A stretch of 45,470 bases of DNA from Moraxella sp. (GTDB lineage Bacteria; Pseudomonadota; Gammaproteobacteria; Pseudomonadales; Moraxellaceae): assembly GCA_030525825.1 (NCBI GenBank), contig JAUNDZ010000016.1, positions 1 to 45,470 on the forward strand, in the 5' to 3' direction. The translations under genes and the position numbers were made by a program. Shown here piece after piece: positions 42,964-45,470 of this stretch (positions are counted from its first letter, which is position 1; every line of letters begins with the position of its first letter). The notes under the pieces were generated by a model. It did not search any database and was not told where the DNA came from. It was given only the letters and a program-made list of their open reading frames with translations.

Positions 42964-42991
42964 TTGCATTAAACCATTTTTGGTGTATAAT
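42964..42991 (+). promoter_or_regulatory. Promoter of the S10 ribosomal protein operon
   Basis: TTGCAT (42964-42969), a 16-base spacer and a perfect TATAAT (42986-42991). The predicted start near 42998 gives a leader of about 300 nt before rpsJ. Confidence 0.7.
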
Positions 42992-42997
42992 ATGGGC

Positions 42998-43301
42998 TCA
43001 TTGTATTTTAGCGTTGCCGCTTTTTAATCCGCTGTGTCGTGATTGAAAAGAATGAATTTGATAAAAATTGTTCTCTACAACAACGATAGAGAATTTAAAA
43101 AGGACAACGCCACAGCCGAAGCATCGTTTTTGGCACTATAACAACACCCCTGCTGTCTAGTGGTTTCTACATGACGGGCAGGGATTGGATTATTTTGTCT
43201 AAAAGCACCGCTTTTGACAAAAAATTTAAAAAATGGTATAGCTGAAGTCATCTTATGATGATGGAAGTTTTATAAAGCACTTAATTTAGGAGCTTGTTGG
43301 C
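42998..43301 (+). promoter_or_regulatory. Structured 5' leader of the S10 operon, candidate autoregulatory RNA
   Basis: No gene is present. Several paired elements are visible. GCGTTG (43011-43016) and CTTTTTAA (43020-43027) can pair with CAACGC (43105-43110) and TTAAAAAG (43095-43102), closing a domain. Inside it is the hairpin TTCTCTA/TAGAGAA (43071-43077 and 43087-43093). Further on, CCCTGC plus GTC pair with GAC plus GCAGGG (43148-43157 and 43173-43183). In E. coli the S10 leader binds L4 to repress the operon. An equivalent role is an inference. Confidence 0.55.
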
Positions 43302-43613
43302 ATGGCTAACCAGAGAATCCGTATCCGACTAAAGTCTTTTGACCATCGTCTGATTGACCAGTCGGCACAAGAGATTGTCGATACTGCAAAGCGCACAGGC
43401 GCACAAGTTTGTGGACCTGTTCCCTTGCCGACTCGTATTGAGCGGTTCAATGTATTGACATCACCACACGTCAACAAAGACGCTCGCGACCAGTATGAAA
43501 TTCGCACCCACAAACGCATGATTGACATCGTACAGCCTACTGACAAGACAGTAGATGCATTGATGAAATTGGATTTGGCTGCCGGTGTTGATGTTCAAAT
43601 CGCCCTAGGCTAA
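43302..43613 (+). CDS. rpsJ: 30S ribosomal protein S10
   Basis: A 103-residue small-subunit protein that also acts as transcription antitermination factor NusE. The sequence is classical: [66 protein letters not shown] and the [27 protein letters not shown] end (recognised in segments). AGGAG lies ahead of the ATG. It is the first gene of the operon, preceded by a long leader. Confidence 0.98.
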   Translation: MANQRIRIRLKSFDHRLIDQSAQEIVDTAKRTGAQVCGPVPLPTRIERFNVLTSPHVNKDARDQYEIRTHKRMIDIVQPTDKTVDALMKLDLAAGVDVQIALG

Positions 43614-43663
43614 TTGAACTTAACTGGTTTAATATAAACTATTATTAAAGTAAGAGGTCTAAA

Positions 43664-44302
43664 ATGGCGATTGGTTTAGTCGGTATTAAGCGTGGTATGA
43701 CCCGAATCTTTACTGAAGCAGGTGCATCTATCCCTGTAACAGTAGTTGAGGTTGACGCAAACCGCATCTCGCAAATCAAAACAGTAGACACCGATGGCTA
43801 TAACGCAATTCAAATCACCACTGGTGTGCGTCGTGACAGCCGTGTAACTGCTGCCCAAAAAGGACACTTCGCAAAAGCTGGCGTAGCCGCTGGTCGTGGT
43901 GTTTGGGAATTCCGTGCAGACGAGAGCGAACTAGAAGGTCGTGAAGTCGGTGCAAACATTTTGGTAGATTTATTTGAAGTTGGTCAGTTGGTTGATGTTA
44001 CTGGTCAGTCTAAAGGTAAAGGCTTCCAAGGTGGTGTAAAGCGTCACAACTTCCGCACTCAAGATGCAACTCACGGTAACTCAGTATCGCACCGTGTACT
44101 TGGTTCTACTGGTCAAAACCAGACTCCAGGTAAAGTATTTAAAGGCAAAAAGATGCCAGGTCAAATGGGTAACAAGCGTGTTACCGTTCAAGGTCTTGAA
44201 ATCGTGTCTATTGATGCTGAAAAAGGCGTACTGGTTATCAAAGGCGCACTTCCAGGTGCTAATGGTGGCGATGTAATCGTCCGTCCGTCAGTCAAAGCCT
44301 AG
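43664..44302 (+). CDS. rplC: 50S ribosomal protein L3
   Basis: A 212-residue large-subunit assembly protein near the peptidyl transferase centre. Hallmarks are [13 protein letters not shown] at the start, and [19 protein letters not shown] followed by [32 protein letters not shown] in the extended loop (including the glutamine that is methylated by PrmB in E. coli). It follows rpsJ by 50 bases and rplD by 14. Confidence 0.98.
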   Translation: MAIGLVGIKRGMTRIFTEAGASIPVTVVEVDANRISQIKTVDTDGYNAIQITTGVRRDSRVTAAQKGHFAKAGVAAGRGVWEFRADESELEGREVGANILVDLFEVGQLVDVTGQSKGKGFQGGVKRHNFRTQDATHGNSVSHRVLGSTGQNQTPGKVFKGKKMPGQMGNKRVTVQGLEIVSIDAEKGVLVIKGALPGANGGDVIVRPSVKA

Positions 44303-44316
44303 TTGAGGGGATTAAC

Positions 44317-44919
44317 GTGAATTTAAAAACTGTTACAGGTGCGGCGGTTGAACTATCAGAAACGACTTTTGGTCGTGAGTTCAATGAAGCCTTGGTACAC
44401 CAAGTCGTAACTGCATACCTGGCTGGTGCTCGTCAAGGTACTCGTGCACAAAAAACTCGTGGCGAAGTTTCTGGCGGTGGCAAAAAGCCATGGCGTCAAA
44501 AAGGTACTGGCCGTGCTCGTGCTGGTTCTATCCGTAGCCCGATTTGGGTTGGTGGTGGTCGTGCATTTGCAGCAAAACCACAAGACTGGTCTCAAAAAGT
44601 AAACCGCAAAATGTACCGCGGTGCAATGCAGTGCATCCTAGCAGAGCTAGTACGCCAAGAGCGTTTGGTATTGGTTGACAGCATCACTGTTGATGCACCA
44701 AAAACCAAAGGTTTGGTTGCTAAGTTGGCTGAGCTAAATGCACCACGTGCATTGATTGTTACTCATGAAGTTGATGAGAATTTATACTTAGCTGCTCGCA
44801 ATATCCCACATGTAAATGTATTGGGTACTCGTGAAGTTGACCCTGTAAGCTTGGTCTCTTTTGATAAAGTTATCATGACTGTGGAAGCTGCCAAACAATT
44901 TGAGGAGACACTAGCATGA
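44317..44919 (+). CDS. rplD: 50S ribosomal protein L4
   Basis: A 200-residue protein that lines the exit tunnel and, in E. coli, represses its own operon through the S10 leader. The tunnel loop is recognisable as [34 protein letters not shown], read in the middle of the protein (about residues 38-71). The start is GTG 44317, six bases after GAGGGG at 44305-44310. Its stop overlaps the rplW start by four bases (ATGA). Confidence 0.98.
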   Translation: MNLKTVTGAAVELSETTFGREFNEALVHQVVTAYLAGARQGTRAQKTRGEVSGGGKKPWRQKGTGRARAGSIRSPIWVGGGRAFAAKPQDWSQKVNRKMYRGAMQCILAELVRQERLVLVDSITVDAPKTKGLVAKLAELNAPRALIVTHEVDENLYLAARNIPHVNVLGTREVDPVSLVSFDKVIMTVEAAKQFEETLA

Positions 44920-45245
44920 GTAACGCAAGATTATATCAAGTGCTAAAAGCCCCTGTATTCTCTGAAAAATCTCAGCGTCTTGGCGACAGCTTGGGCGTTC
45001 AAGTTTTCAAAGTTGACAGCAATGCAACAAAACGCGACATCAAACAAGCCGTTGAGCTAATGTTTGAAGGTGTTGAAGTTGTTAAAGTAAACACGCTAAA
45101 CACCAAAGGTAAAACCAAGCGTTTTGGTCGTGTTGTGGGCAAACGCTCTGATGTTAAAAAAGCGTATGTAACCTTAAAAGCAGGTTCAGACGTACAAATC
45201 GGTGCTGGTGAGGAAGTCACTAGTGAAACAGCGACTAACGAATAA
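44916..45245 (+). CDS. rplW: 50S ribosomal protein L23
   Basis: A 109-residue protein at the tunnel exit, docking site for trigger factor and SRP. Family stretches include [36 protein letters not shown] and [15 protein letters not shown]. It is translationally coupled to rplD by an ATGA overlap. A C-terminal extension rich in Glu and Thr ([12 protein letters not shown]) goes slightly past the usual end. Confidence 0.97.
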   Translation: MSNARLYQVLKAPVFSEKSQRLGDSLGVQVFKVDSNATKRDIKQAVELMFEGVEVVKVNTLNTKGKTKRFGRVVGKRSDVKKAYVTLKAGSDVQIGAGEEVTSETATNE

Positions 45246-45256
45246 GGATTAAAGAC

Positions 45257-45470
45257 ATGCCTATCGTAAAAGCAAAACCTACATCACCAGGTCGCCGCTT
45301 TGTTGAAAAAGTAGTGCATCCACACCTTTATAAAGGTCGTCCTTATGCACCGCTTGTTGAATCAAAAGCAAAAACTGGTGGCCGCAACAACAACGGCCGT
45401 ATCACCACTCGTCACATCGGTGGTGGTCATAAGCAACATTATCGTCTGATTGACTTCAAACGCAACAAAG
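45257..45470 (+). CDS. rplB: 50S ribosomal protein L2, N-terminal part (cut by window edge)
   Basis: The first 71 codons of L2, an assembly protein required for peptidyl transferase activity. The translation starts [15 protein letters not shown] and contains [19 protein letters not shown] and [14 protein letters not shown], which are highly conserved. AAGGAT lies ten bases before the ATG at 45257. The gene is the fifth of the S10 operon and continues beyond the right edge. Confidence 0.98.
   Translation, partial: MPIVKAKPTSPGRRFVEKVVHPHLYKGRPYAPLVESKAKTGGRNNNGRITTRHIGGGHKQHYRLIDFKRNK

Noticed and set aside
42777-43301. A possible tRNA or small protein gene upstream of rpsJ
   Set aside because: No cloverleaf or credible start was found. 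The paired elements fit an mRNA leader better.

Overview
The window looks like chromosomal DNA from a gamma-proteobacterium of the Moraxellaceae, most likely Moraxella. The proteins read as Acinetobacter/Psychrobacter/Moraxella-type versions of housekeeping genes, base composition is moderate, ATG starts follow AGGAG-type ribosome sites, and many genes end in GC-rich hairpins followed by T tracts. The genus is inferred by eye from protein character, not from a search.

Region 1 (1-2900) is an accessory island between nadD (5' end only, minus strand) and uvrA. It holds a small peptide gene with a textbook double-glycine (microcin/colicin V type) leader behind a strong promoter with an overlapping Fur-like inverted repeat. 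Next come three tandem paralogous small membrane proteins (probable immunity proteins, the middle one frameshifted). A decayed second peptide gene and another small membrane protein follow, then a truncated JmjC/cupin oxygenase and one more short membrane ORF. No exporter is present. This is the most novel part of the window.

Region 2 (2900-11000) has uvrA, adhP, ssb, a DUF4126 membrane protein and a translationally coupled YgiB/YgiC-like pair. Region 3 (11000-17000) has ccmC-ccmD-ccmE, the methionine importer metN-metI-metQ and a 2-hydroxyacid dehydrogenase. Region 4 (17000-24300) has rapA, a CHMI-family isomerase and comM in a probable operon, then a secreted protein of unknown function, gph and an eight-stranded-type outer membrane protein.

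Region 5 (24500-30900) has minC, minD and minE, a voltage-sensor-like membrane protein, a YihG-type acyltransferase, an OmpA-family lipoprotein and a YgjP-type metallopeptidase. Region 6 (30900-35300) is a peroxide-defence locus: oxyR diverges from ahpC across an inverted repeat, followed by a DUF465 gene, ahpF and a DMT-family membrane protein. Region 7 (35300-40450) is a frameshifted hypothetical gene and a gat operon in which a YhhY-type acetyltransferase and a 60-residue ORF sit between gatA and gatB. A REP/BIME-like compound palindrome lies between gatC and gatA.

Region 8 (40600-45470) has maf and rng, then the S10 ribosomal protein operon (rpsJ, rplC, rplD, rplW, 5' part of rplB) behind a good promoter and a roughly 300-nt structured leader that could be an autoregulatory element. 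I saw no tRNA or rRNA gene, CRISPR array, transposase or prophage.
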